This document shows positions 1 to 7,375 of a DNA stretch of 64,000 nucleotides, piece after piece (position 1 is the first letter of the stretch; each line of letters starts with the position of its first letter). Made by a program: the position numbers and the translations under genes. Source of the DNA: Oscillospiraceae bacterium (lineage in GTDB: Bacteria; Bacillota; Clostridia; Oscillospirales; Acutalibacteraceae); NCBI GenBank assembly GCA_031280825.1, contig JAITGE010000047.1, positions 1 through 64,000 of the forward strand. Reading direction: 5' to 3'. The notes under the pieces were generated by a model. It saw nothing but the letters and a program-made list of their open reading frames with translations, searched no databases and was not told where the DNA came from.

Positions 1-32
1 AGCCGCGTTAGTTTTGCAATTTGACTGTCCAT
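1..32 (-). CDS. Start of a gene cut by the window edge
   Basis: An ATG at 32 on the minus strand is preceded by a G-rich ribosome binding site (GGGGGGTG, five bases before the ATG). It opens a frame reading MDSQIAKLTR before the window ends. It lies downstream of the pcfB-like gene and of a good promoter at 70-98, so it is probably the next gene of the conjugative element. Ten residues are too few to name a product. Confidence 0.4.
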   Translation of the reverse strand, partial: MDSQIAKLTR

Positions 33-69
33 TGCGACACCCCCCATATGTTGTGGTTTCTTTCCCTGC

Positions 70-98
70 ATTTTATCATAATCTTCTCAGTTAGTCAA
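70..98 (-). promoter_or_regulatory. Sigma-A-type promoter inside the conjugative element
   Basis: On the minus strand TTGACT (93-98) and TAAAAT (70-75) are separated by 17 bases. It lies between the pcfB-like gene and the gene starting at 32, and would give that gene its own transcript. Confidence 0.55.
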
Positions 99-119
99 CT
101 GTTATTTTTACTATCACCA

Positions 120-911
120 TCATAATTCATGCGATTTTGCTCCTTTGGATTTGGGTTTTTTCTTGCCCCGCGCCGGATTTTTGTGCCGCGCCTGCGTTTG
201 CGCTTTCGGCTTTTCGGGCGAGGGTTCCTCCCGCCGCTGCCGCAAACCCGCCGTGATGCCGCCGATCCGTTCTTTCACCGAGCGCTTTTCAGTCGTCCCG
301 GAATTGGATTTCGCGCTTGAAGGCGAGCTGCGATCGGATCCACGCGCGGGTGGACCACCTGCGGGCTGGGGTTGCGCCGCAGGTGTCGGCGTAGGGTTTT
401 CCTTTTGCTGCGGTGCGCCGAGCGCCTCGTCCAGCAGCAGCTCTGCCGCGTCTTTCGTCTGTACGCCGCGCTCACGCTCGACTTCGGTTTCGTGCAGCAA
501 AGTCGCACGGTCGGTCGGCGCGTAGCTGAACCGCTCCAAAATCCGCGCTACCAGCGAGGCCTGCTCGGCGGGCACCATCACGTCGCACAGTCCGTCGAGC
601 TGCTTTCGCTTGCCGCGTATGACCGTGTAGCCCACGCCATAGCGCTTCGCCTGGGCGCAAAAATCCTTCAGATCGGTTTCTTTCAGCGCGAAAACTTTCA
701 GCTCCTTGCCCGATTTCAGCATGGCTGCCAGCCGTTCGCGCCCCTTGACGCTCTTGGGCTTCGCGCCTTTCGCCTGCCCCTCGCTGTGCAGCGCGGCAAA
801 CAAAAAGGTCGCCAGTTCCTTCGCGCCGCTGCCGATGAGCTTTACGGCCATTTCCACACCCTCGAACGAAAAGCGCACGACCTGCTCCGCCGCGTCACCG
901 GATGTGTTCAC
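120..911 (-). CDS. PcfB-like (DUF3801) conjugation protein
   Basis: The protein has 263 residues and resembles the PcfB/DUF3801 family, accessory proteins of Gram-positive conjugative plasmids and elements found next to relaxase and coupling-protein genes. The first 150 residues or so form the conserved part (EGVEMAVKLIGSGAKELATF near the N-terminus). The rest is a low-complexity basic tail rich in Pro, Gln, Lys and Arg that ends KSHEL. The start is a GTG with AAAGGAG ten bases upstream. It overlaps the end of the relaxase gene by 17 bp, so translation is probably coupled. The family is assigned from sequence resemblance and context. A role in relaxosome or coupling-protein recruitment is inferred. 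Confidence 0.75.
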   Translation of the reverse strand: MNTSGDAAEQVVRFSFEGVEMAVKLIGSGAKELATFLFAALHSEGQAKGAKPKSVKGRERLAAMLKSGKELKVFALKETDLKDFCAQAKRYGVGYTVIRGKRKQLDGLCDVMVPAEQASLVARILERFSYAPTDRATLLHETEVERERGVQTKDAAELLLDEALGAPQQKENPTPTPAAQPQPAGGPPARGSDRSSPSSAKSNSGTTEKRSVKERIGGITAGLRQRREEPSPEKPKAQTQARHKNPARGKKKPKSKGAKSHEL

Positions 912-2112
912 GTTGCTTCATCTCCTTTTGTTGATTTTCTTTCCGCCGGACAACGGCGAGTTTGCGCGCCAGTTCGGGGGCGCGCGCGCTGATTCGGTCA
1001 CAGATTTTCGCCTCCTTCTTGCTTGCCGTTTCGCGGAATGCCGCCAGCTGCTCCGGCGCATCAATGCCCTCGCGCCAAAGCAGACGCGTTTCTTCGTCAA
1101 ATCGCCGAAGTCTTGTCAAGTCCTCGCGCAACAAAAAATGCACCTTGCGGTGCTTCTGATAGGCTGTTTTGCGGCGCGGCAGCACGCCCATTTTGTAGAG
1201 ATATTGCACATACAGTGCCCGCCAGCCCTTGATTTTGCGCCGCTTTTGCCAGCTACCCCGCAGCTGGCAATGCAAAATCGTCTGCGGCGGCGCTTTCGTT
1301 GGCAACGTGGGCAGCTGCTGCCTGTGCGCCAGAATTTTCTTCTTGATGCCCTCCAGGCTATAACCCACGCCAAAATTTCTCGTCAATCTGACGAAGCGCT
1401 CCTTGCCGGGCGGTCTGACCGAAATGTCTTTGCCCACCTTCACGGCATAGCCCTTTTTGCGCAGCAGCTCAAAAAATTGCCGGTCGGTCTGCGCGGCGGC
1501 GATGGTGGCATCAATGTCGGCTTTCACCATGCCCCGCCACGTCGGGCGACCCTCCTGCTCGGCCCGCCATTCGCCGTAGTGCTTGGATTTTCCGGGGTCG
1601 GGGGCTTCGATGACAGAAAGGCGCTGCTCACGGCACAGGCGGTCGTTGGTTTCGCGCATCAGCGCATAGTCCCGCGCCGAGCGGTAATACCGCTTGCCGT
1701 CCACGAACGAAACCGGGTTCAGCACAAAATGGTTGTGCAGATGGTTCGCCCGGTCAATGTGCGTCGCCACCAGCACCTGATAACGCTCGCCCCACAGCTC
1801 CCGCGCCAGCGCCACGCCGATCTGATGGCACTGTTCCGGCGTGACCTCGCCGGGCGCGAACGACTGATAGCCATGGTAGGCCACAACGCCCTTGCTTTTG
1901 CCGAAGTGGGCCTGCAAATCTGCCATTTCGGTCTGCGCGGTTTGCGGCTCGCAGTTGACGCCTGTCACAAGCTGCAGGGTTTTGTGCGGCTGCGTGGCAT
2001 ACGCCAACACGTCTTGCAGACTTTCGCTTGTCAAAGTCTTTTCCGGGTTTTCAACGTACTCCACCACGCGCCCCAGCTGCCCTTTCACCGCCCAAATCGC
2101 TGTCGTGGCCAC
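895..2112 (-). CDS. MobP/VirD2-like relaxase of the conjugative element
   Basis: The protein has 405 residues. It nicks one DNA strand at oriT and pilots it during conjugation. The N-terminus (MATTAIWAVKG, then VEYVENPEKT) is typical of relaxases in Clostridia elements. The metal-binding histidine motif HIDRANHLHNHF lies near residues 125-137 and is followed by NPVSF, as in the MobA/VirD2 superfamily. The start is GTG at 2112. It overlaps the TAG of the upstream frame (TAGTG), which suggests coupling to a gene whose tail survives at 2112-2222. The C-terminal half is basic and less conserved. The gene looks intact. Confidence 0.88.
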   Translation of the reverse strand: MATTAIWAVKGQLGRVVEYVENPEKTLTSESLQDVLAYATQPHKTLQLVTGVNCEPQTAQTEMADLQAHFGKSKGVVAYHGYQSFAPGEVTPEQCHQIGVALARELWGERYQVLVATHIDRANHLHNHFVLNPVSFVDGKRYYRSARDYALMRETNDRLCREQRLSVIEAPDPGKSKHYGEWRAEQEGRPTWRGMVKADIDATIAAAQTDRQFFELLRKKGYAVKVGKDISVRPPGKERFVRLTRNFGVGYSLEGIKKKILAHRQQLPTLPTKAPPQTILHCQLRGSWQKRRKIKGWRALYVQYLYKMGVLPRRKTAYQKHRKVHFLLREDLTRLRRFDEETRLLWREGIDAPEQLAAFRETASKKEAKICDRISARAPELARKLAVVRRKENQQKEMKQREHIR

Positions 2113-2222
2113 TACAATTTGCGCGGCAACATCACCGCGCTTGAGATGTCCCGAATGCTGCGCCGCAGTTCCGCCAGCAGTGCTTCAGCGCCGTCACGCC
2201 GCGATAATTGCTCACTGATCTG
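2112..2222 (-). pseudogene. Possible tail of a mobC-like gene
   Basis: In the frame one step from the parB remnant, 36 codons end with a TAG that overlaps the relaxase GTG start. They read PQISEQLSRRDG, then ALLAELRRSIRDIS. The coupled stop/start suggests this was the end of the gene that normally sits just before the relaxase. In such elements that is often a small MobC-type relaxosome protein. The 5' part is missing, apparently replaced by parB sequence. The MobC identity rests on position and charge pattern only. Confidence 0.35.
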
Positions 2223-2443
2223 GGGCGCACAAGCAACGGCGTTTGCACGCCTACCGTGCGAATGCTTTCCACCATCACGGCCATGGATTCATCATCGCGC
2301 ACATGGAACGGATGCTCCGGGAAATCGTCGATTTCGGCCAAGGGGATTTGCTGGATGCGTTCGCGCCGGGCGTCATCGCGGGATTCTTGTGTGCTGAACA
2401 GCTCCTCAGCCGAGGGCAGGGTCATCTTTACGCCGCTCGCCAA
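2132..2443 (-). pseudogene. ParB-like protein, truncated by deletion
   Basis: This 103-codon frame starts like a ParB/Spo0J-type partition protein. The N-terminal ParB domain is clear (IPLAEIDDFPEHPFHV near residues 33-48, then SIRTVGVQTPLLVRPR). The GHRR-type arginine motif that should follow is absent. After residue 77 the frame runs into unrelated sequence that makes sense in another frame (the mobC-like tail). A deletion therefore seems to have joined the first third of parB to the end of the next gene. The start is a TTG at 2443 with GGGAGG nine bases upstream, overlapping the end of parA by 38 bp. A full ParB would be roughly 280-320 residues. Confidence 0.65.
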
Positions 2444-3230
2444 TGCCAGCCACCTCCCGCGCCAGATTTTCGTAGGCCACAGCCACCTTGCTGCCTTTGT
2501 CGTAGGCGAAAATGCTCTTGCCCGCCGCGCTGGTTTCGGCGGCTTTTACGGCGAGGGGGATCTGCGTTTTGAACATGCGCAGTACGCTGCCGTAGCTTTG
2601 TCGCAGCAGCGTGACAGTTTCGCGTGCGAAGTTCGTGCGGTTGTCCACCAGCGTGAGCAAAATGCCATCCACTTTGAGCGCTGGATTGATCTGCCGCCGC
2701 ACTTGGCTCACCGTCCGCACAAGCTGTGTCATGCCTTTTGCTGACAAATATTGCGCCTGCACGGGGATAATGACGCTGTCGGCGGCGGCGAGGGCGTTCA
2801 CCGTAAGCATTCCAAGCGACGGCATGGTGTCGAGCAGCACGTAATCGTAGCCGGTTTTCGCTTCCGTGAGATAGTTTCGCAAAGCGAATTCGCGGCTCAT
2901 GGCGTTCACCAGCGACACCTCCAGCCCCGAAAGCTCAATGCCGGAGGGTACCAGCGCAACGCCTTCGTCGTGATGCAGCACGCCTTCGCCGGGTCGCAGC
3001 GGCTCTTCGTTGATGGATTTCGTCAGCAACCCTGCGAGGGTGATGGGCAGCTTGTCCTGCTCGGGCCAGCCCAGGCACGTGGTCGCATCGGTCTGCGGGT
3101 CGCAATCGACGATGAGGACTTTTTTGCCCTGCCGCGCCAGCCCAACGCCCAGATTGACGGTCGTCGTGGTTTTTCCCACGCCGCCTTTTTGGTTGCAGAT
3201 GGCTATGGTCTTGGGTTTCGGTTCTTGCAT
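2406..3230 (-). CDS. parA: ParA/Soj-type ATPase of the conjugative element
   Basis: The protein has 274 residues, the usual ParA length. It is a deviant-Walker ATPase that partitions DNA or stabilises the element with ParB. It shows the deviant P-loop [13 protein letters not shown] near residues 15-27, [10 protein letters not shown] (Walker A') near 42, and [16 protein letters not shown] near 133-148. It overlaps the damaged parB, so the partner is probably non-functional here unless supplied elsewhere. AAGGAAG precedes the ATG. It is the last large gene before the presumed end of the element. Confidence 0.92.
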   Translation of the reverse strand: MQEPKPKTIAICNQKGGVGKTTTTVNLGVGLARQGKKVLIVDCDPQTDATTCLGWPEQDKLPITLAGLLTKSINEEPLRPGEGVLHHDEGVALVPSGIELSGLEVSLVNAMSREFALRNYLTEAKTGYDYVLLDTMPSLGMLTVNALAAADSVIIPVQAQYLSAKGMTQLVRTVSQVRRQINPALKVDGILLTLVDNRTNFARETVTLLRQSYGSVLRMFKTQIPLAVKAAETSAAGKSIFAYDKGSKVAVAYENLAREVAGIGERRKDDPALG

Positions 3231-3273
3231 TTGCTTGAATCACTTCCTTCTTTGGGGATTTTGCGGGGCCAAG

Positions 3274-3384
3274 TTACATCGCGCCGAGGATGTTCAGGGC
3301 GTGGCGCACGAACAGGTCGATGAAGCTCGGAAGCTCCTTCGCCAGCGCCAGCAGGCAGTTCACGAAGTACGGGAATTCGCTCAT
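3274..3384 (-). CDS. 36-residue hydrophobic peptide before parA
   Basis: The ATG at 3384 has AAAGGAG nine bases upstream, a strong site. The frame runs 36 codons (MSEFPYFVNCLLALAKEL, ending NILGAM) to TAA. The middle is hydrophobic with two helix-like stretches. It lies just after an attenuator-like hairpin (3405-3440) and 43 bp before parA, in the same direction. I do not recognise the family. A small element-encoded regulatory or membrane peptide is possible. The strong ribosome binding site is the main support. Confidence 0.5.
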   Translation of the reverse strand: MSEFPYFVNCLLALAKELPSFIDLFVRHALNILGAM

Positions 3385-3404
3385 TCGGGTTCAGCTCCTT
3401 TCCA

Positions 3405-3440
3405 TAAAAAAGGCCGCCTCCGGTGGGTTTCGCAGGCGGC
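3405..3440 (-). terminator. Intrinsic terminator or attenuator in the parA leader
   Basis: Read on the minus strand, GCCGCCT (3434-3440) pairs with AGGCGGC (3413-3419) and is followed by CC and a run of six T. It lies between the promoter at 3558-3585 and the 36-residue gene. It would therefore stop part of the parA-operon transcripts unless overcome. Confidence 0.65.
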
Positions 3441-3557
3441 ATGTAGGGGTCAAGGGCGCAACGAAAAATCTGCAAATGCGTTGCTTTCTTGCCGAAAAAG
3501 TGGACACGGCAAAGCGCGAAATTGGCGTGAAGCCTGTGCGCCGGGGCGATGGCCGGT

Positions 3558-3585
3558 ATTATACCCCTCCCGCGAAATTTGTCAA
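3558..3585 (-). promoter_or_regulatory. Promoter of the parA operon
   Basis: On the minus strand TTGACA (3580-3585) and TATAAT (3558-3563), both perfect consensus hexamers, are 16 bases apart. The transcript would begin near 3551 and carry a leader of about 110 bases before the hairpin at 3405-3440. Confidence 0.7.
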
Positions 3586-3642
3586 GCAATATTTTGCAGA
3601 TTTTATGGTTTCCGAGGAGGTCTAATGCTTGCAAGACAATTA

Positions 3643-3777
3643 TTAGCGCGGGGTGACGCGGGTTTTTAGGAGCGAGTAACCTTTGGAGCTGTTTTGCGCA
3701 TCTGTAAACACTGCGTATGGCTGTGAATCCTTGATATACTTGGGTTTCGGCAAGTCCCTTATGGTTATCCGCTCCAT
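3643..3777 (-). CDS. Possible 44-residue ORF at the element/chromosome junction
   Basis: An ATG at 3777 opens 44 codons (MERITIRDLPKPKYIKDS and on) with a charged, protein-like composition, ending TPR and TAA. No clear ribosome binding site precedes it. It may be the tail of a broken gene from the element or chance coding. I do not recognise it. Confidence 0.25.
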   Translation of the reverse strand: MERITIRDLPKPKYIKDSQPYAVFTDAQNSSKGYSLLKTRVTPR

Positions 3778-3974
3778 GATTGCACGTCACATATACTGTC
3801 AGAGCAGTAGCCAAAGAACCCCTATATCGGGGGTTCTTTGGCGTTCCAGAGCTATTTGCTCTTCCGTTTTGGGGGCCTCTGCTCGGCAGATTCCCTGCCC
3901 CCGCCCCAACCCAGCAGGCGACAGCTGGGGGAGCTTGAACCGCGCGGGGATGTTTTCGGCGGCATAGCCACCCA
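3778..3974. other. Junction region with no convincing gene
   Basis: With the neighbouring stretch 3586-3777 this forms the boundary between the conjugative element and recQ. Apart from the weak 44-codon frame and the palindrome at 3811-3841 I see no coding or RNA signal. The attachment site of the element should lie here or nearby. With one end only, the repeat cannot be identified. Confidence 0.4.
3811..3841 (-). terminator. Perfect 12-bp palindrome downstream of recQ
   Basis: CCAAAGAACCCC and GGGGTTCTTTGG flank a 7-base loop. The A-rich left and T-rich right arms are typical of bidirectional intrinsic terminators. It is about 130 bp past the recQ stop. There is no long T tail outside the stem, so termination is likely but not certain. 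Confidence 0.5.
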
Positions 3975-5789
3975 CTATGAGCAACTTGTTCCGGTCGGCT
4001 CCTGTGATTTTTGGTTTGCCGAATTGCACCAACGCAGCAACGCCAGAAACCGCTCGCCGTAACGCTCCAATTTGACCTGCCCGACACCGCTGACGGACAG
4101 GAATTCCACCTTGCTGCGTGGGTGCTTGCCGCACATATCCACCAGCGTGGCATCAGAAAAGATCACAAAAGCCGGCACGTTTTCTTCCCGCGCAATCGCC
4201 AGCCGCAGGGCTTTTAGCTTTGCCAGCAGCTCGTTTGAAACAGCGTATTTCGCCGAACCGGCGGTTTGCTCCTTGCGCTGCCGTTCTGGTGTATCCGGCT
4301 TTCTGCCGCGCATGGTTACTTTTACGCCGCCGCGCAGCACCTCGCTGACCTTTGGCGTGACGCTGAGGTAATCGTCGTCATGGAGATACCCCAGCGCAGT
4401 CAACCGGTTTACCAGCTTGCGAATAAACCCGCGCGGCATGCCTTTCATGATGCCGAAAGTGGAAAGATCGGTGAAATCCTCACTTTTGCCCTGAATAATA
4501 TCGGCGGTGTGGGTGAACATGAAGCGTTTGCCGGCGTTGTTCAATCGTAAAACGTGCGAAAGCAGCTTTTGCGCGTCTACTGTTACATCGCTTTCGTCAA
4601 AATTGCCGTTGCAATTGCCGCAATTCTCGCAATCATCCTCGGTTTTTTCACCAAAATAATGCAACATATACCGCCGCAAACAGCCATCTGTCTCACAATA
4701 GCGCTCCATTTGGTTCAAAAGCTGCTTGTTGCGCGTAATTTCATCCGAGTTTTCGCTCTGATTGATGAGAAACAGCGCGGTATTGATATCCTTGCGCGCA
4801 TAAAACAATACGCAATCGGCGGGCAAGCCATCGCGCCCGGCACGCCCCGCTTCCTGATAGTAGCTCTCCACATTTTGCGGCATGTTGTAATGGACGACGA
4901 AGCGCACGTTGGATTTGTCGATGCCCATACCAAAGGCGTTTGTGGCAACGATAATTTTCGCCCGGTCATAGAGAAAATCATCTTGCGCGCGGCTGCGCTC
5001 CGCGTCCGGCAGGCCAGCGTGGTAGCGCGTCGCCGCGTAGCCGTCATTTTGCAGGCGCTCGGCGACGCTTTCCACCTCCTTGCGGGTGGAGCAGTAGACG
5101 ACGCCGCAACCGTCGTTTTCTTTGAGACAGGTAGATAACGCGGCGTATTTATCTTTGGGCTGCTTGACTTCAAAATACAAATTCGGGCGGTCAAAACCGG
5201 TGACTGTGACCAGAGGATTTTGCAGACCCAGCGTCGCCACGATGTCGTCACGCACCCTGGGCGTGGCAGTCGCCGTGAACCCTGCCAGCATGGGGCGGGT
5301 CGGCAATGCGTCCACAAACTTGGGGATATCGAGATACGCCGGGCGAAAATCCTGCCCCCACTGCGAGATACAGTGGGATTCATCCACGGCGATGAGCGAA
5401 AATTGCAACGCTTGCGCAAGATCCAGCATAGACGGCGAAAGTAGCCGCTCCGGGGCGATATAGATGATTTTGTACAGTCCGGCGCGGGCGTTGCCCACCG
5501 CCTTTTGCCATTGCGCTTCAGTCAGCGAGCTATTGATAAACGCCGCTGGGACGCCGTTTTTGACCAGCGTCTGCACTTGGTCGCGCATTAACGAGATGAG
5601 CGGCGAAATCACCAGCGTCACCCCCGGCAGCAGCATGGCGGGCACCTGATAGCACACCGATTTTCCTGCGCCGGTGGGCATGACACCCAGCGCGTCCCGC
5701 CCGCAGGTGAGCGCGTCGATGAGTGCCGCCTGACCCGCACGGAATTCGTCATAGCCGAAATATCTCTTTAAGATTTCGTGCGCGGTCAG
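3975..5789 (-). CDS. recQ: ATP-dependent DNA helicase RecQ
   Basis: This is a 3'-5' superfamily 2 helicase that unwinds recombination and stalled-fork intermediates. The first ATG (5681) would remove motif 0 (FRAGQ), which RecQ needs. Codons upstream read LTAHEILKRYFGYDEFRAGQ, a normal RecQ N-terminus, back to an in-frame TGA. The only start-like codon there is CTG at 5789, with GAGG ten bases before it, giving 604 residues. Motifs are PTGAGKS (about 38-44), DESH (136), an SF2 C-terminal domain with EAGRAGRDG, a zinc-binding Cys cluster (CETDGC, then CENCGNC) and an HRDC domain at the end. A CTG start is unusual. A sequencing error or a stop upstream of the true start is the alternative. Confidence 0.9.
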   Translation of the reverse strand: MTAHEILKRYFGYDEFRAGQAALIDALTCGRDALGVMPTGAGKSVCYQVPAMLLPGVTLVISPLISLMRDQVQTLVKNGVPAAFINSSLTEAQWQKAVGNARAGLYKIIYIAPERLLSPSMLDLAQALQFSLIAVDESHCISQWGQDFRPAYLDIPKFVDALPTRPMLAGFTATATPRVRDDIVATLGLQNPLVTVTGFDRPNLYFEVKQPKDKYAALSTCLKENDGCGVVYCSTRKEVESVAERLQNDGYAATRYHAGLPDAERSRAQDDFLYDRAKIIVATNAFGMGIDKSNVRFVVHYNMPQNVESYYQEAGRAGRDGLPADCVLFYARKDINTALFLINQSENSDEITRNKQLLNQMERYCETDGCLRRYMLHYFGEKTEDDCENCGNCNGNFDESDVTVDAQKLLSHVLRLNNAGKRFMFTHTADIIQGKSEDFTDLSTFGIMKGMPRGFIRKLVNRLTALGYLHDDDYLSVTPKVSEVLRGGVKVTMRGRKPDTPERQRKEQTAGSAKYAVSNELLAKLKALRLAIAREENVPAFVIFSDATLVDMCGKHPRSKVEFLSVSGVGQVKLERYGERFLALLRWCNSANQKSQEPTGTSCS

Positions 5790-5795
5790 TGGTCG

Positions 5796-5873
5796 TCACC
5801 CTCTCTCCTTGCGCTCCTTTGCGTCCCTATGCGTCCCTGTGCTCACCTTAAACTCCCGCCAATCCAGCGCCAT
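5796..5873 (-). CDS. 25-codon leader ORF in frame with recQ
   Basis: An ATG at 5873 opens MALDWREFKVSTGTHRDA and ends in a TGA two codons before the CTG of recQ, in the same frame. It could be a leader peptide coupled to recQ. It could also be the former N-terminus of recQ cut off by a stop codon, or chance. Its second half is encoded by a 10-bp tandem repeat. Confidence 0.25.
   Translation of the reverse strand: MALDWREFKVSTGTHRDAKERKERG
5811..5840. repeat. Three tandem 10-bp units upstream of recQ
   Basis: On the plus strand the units are GCGCTCCTTT, GCGTCCCTAT and GCGTCCCTGT. On the recQ strand they supply the purine-rich run that contains the ribosome binding site. Confidence 0.5.
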
Positions 5874-5925
5874 CTTTGTTCTTTTTTCGGGTGCTTCTTT
5901 TGCTTTCCTCATTAAAACGGAACGG

Positions 5926-7188
5926 CTACATAAGACCGAGCTTGCCAAGGATACCACCGAAATCAATTGTGGTCAGCATCCAAGAAAGTGCCTCGTGCAG
6001 CCAGTCAAACGGGGAGCGTTCCAAGAGCGCGTTGAATGCTTTGTTCTGCGGGCGGGTGACGTTCGCGTTTACGCGCAAGGACGCGGGGCTGATCATATCA
6101 AAAAGGCGCTTGCCTGTTTCGCCTATCTGTTTCATGGCAAGGTTCCCCGGCAAGGAGGGGCTGCTAATGACAGCGAAATTGTTCGCATCCAGCACTTGTA
6201 CGGAGGCGCCGAACCGAAAGTGCGAACCCAGTGCGAACAGATACGAATCAAAGGGCTTGAGCTTTTTGCTGGCAAGCGGACCGGTTTTCACAGCCGTGCC
6301 GTCGTCCTTTAGCTCAACTTTATAAAGCAGTGCTATGTCTTCATAGTCCATTCCGGCTTCCCCAATGAGGTCGGCGACAAAGCCCGGCAAAATCAGCCGG
6401 GAATTCAGCATAAAAAGCCACAAATCCCCTTGTGTATCCGTGACAAGGGCGGCGTTGTCATTCGTCCATTCGCCAAGCACGCCCCAATTGTATGTGGCAC
6501 CGAAAGGGGTCGGGGCTGTGCGGTCTTCGATTACGGCGACATCCGCGATGCTCTCCGCAGAAGCGGGGGTGAGCGGAAGCGGGATAGCCTTGACCGTGTT
6601 GTGCAGGATGGAAAAGAGCGCGGGCTGCCCCTGGTAATCGGCAATTGTGATAATATTGCTGAAACGGTCTGTTATGAGCACCGGCGCTTTTTCGGGCAGT
6701 CGCCCGTCCTGCAGAGGACTGAGGTCAAAGAGCATGGTGCCGGAAGCGCCGGAGCAGGCCATATAATCACCGGCAATGGAAATGTCGCTCAAATGGGATC
6801 CCGTTCCTTCGGGGGATGAAAAGCCGCCAAGCAACTTTTCATCGTCAAAAAAGAAAAAGTAGCCCGTTTCACTGATGCTGGGGTCGCCGCTTACGGAAAT
6901 GACGGTATATTCGCCGTAACGCGCTATGCCCTGAATGTGGTTGGAGTTCGCGACAATAATATCCTCCGGGAAGCTTTGGGAATCCGGCTTTGCAAATTGC
7001 GTGCCAAAGCTTTTAAGGCGGCCGAAGGCTTCCAGCGGATCGTTAAGAGCAATAAAATCCGTGCTTTTACGCACGCGGGAGGAGGCGCACGCCGCCGCGC
7101 CGACGGGAACAGGAAAACAAACACTGAACAACATAACAATTGCAAGAAACGCTGGCAGCGCCCTCTTGCCGAAAATCAAAAGCTTCAC
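5926..7188 (-). CDS. Secreted protein of unknown function with hydrophobic C-terminal tail
   Basis: The protein has 420 residues. An N-terminal signal peptide is clear (KR, then ALPAFLAIVMLFSVCFPVPVGAAA), with probable cleavage after GAA near residue 32. The body has repeated short beta-rich stretches (YTVISVSGDP, DYMACSGASG, ADYQGQPALFSI, NFAVISSPSL), which would suit a beta-propeller or similar all-beta fold. The last 12 residues (DFGGILGKLGLM) form a short hydrophobic tail like those of two secreted phosphoesterases in this window. The start is GTG at 7188 with AAGGAG seven bases upstream. It has its own promoter (7287-7315). I do not recognise the family. Confidence 0.75.
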   Translation of the reverse strand: MKLLIFGKRALPAFLAIVMLFSVCFPVPVGAAACASSRVRKSTDFIALNDPLEAFGRLKSFGTQFAKPDSQSFPEDIIVANSNHIQGIARYGEYTVISVSGDPSISETGYFFFFDDEKLLGGFSSPEGTGSHLSDISIAGDYMACSGASGTMLFDLSPLQDGRLPEKAPVLITDRFSNIITIADYQGQPALFSILHNTVKAIPLPLTPASAESIADVAVIEDRTAPTPFGATYNWGVLGEWTNDNAALVTDTQGDLWLFMLNSRLILPGFVADLIGEAGMDYEDIALLYKVELKDDGTAVKTGPLASKKLKPFDSYLFALGSHFRFGASVQVLDANNFAVISSPSLPGNLAMKQIGETGKRLFDMISPASLRVNANVTRPQNKAFNALLERSPFDWLHEALSWMLTTIDFGGILGKLGLM

Positions 7189-7286
7189 TTGGTTACTCCT
7201 TCGTCTTCACCGTGTTTGATTTTAACAAAATATGGATTCCTCGCGACATGGTGCGTTTTTCGTTTGAACCGCAAGAATTTGCAGGC

Positions 7287-7315
7287 ATTATATCACGGAA
7301 TACTCCGTTCGTCAA
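7287..7315 (-). promoter_or_regulatory. Promoter of the secreted protein gene
   Basis: On the minus strand TTGACG (7310-7315) and TATAAT (7287-7292) are 17 bases apart, about 100 bp before the GTG start at 7188. Confidence 0.7.
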
Positions 7316-7375
7316 TTGCTATTATGTGCCTGCCAGCATTTGTCAGGAGCTGAAAGCATCAATATTCCCGCGATC

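Noticed and set aside
706..2397. 563-codon plus-strand frame over the relaxase and pcfB genes
   Set aside because: It is antisense to two recognised genes, has no ribosome binding site and reads as Arg/Leu/Ala-rich nonsense typical of GC-rich shadow frames.
3683..3967. 94-codon plus-strand frame in the junction
   Set aside because: No ribosome binding site, overlaps the palindrome and the recQ end, no recognised motif.
3203..4153. 316-codon minus-strand frame across the element junction
   Set aside because: It crosses the promoter at 3558, the terminator at 3405, the palindrome at 3811 and the end of recQ. Composition is not protein-like over most of its length.
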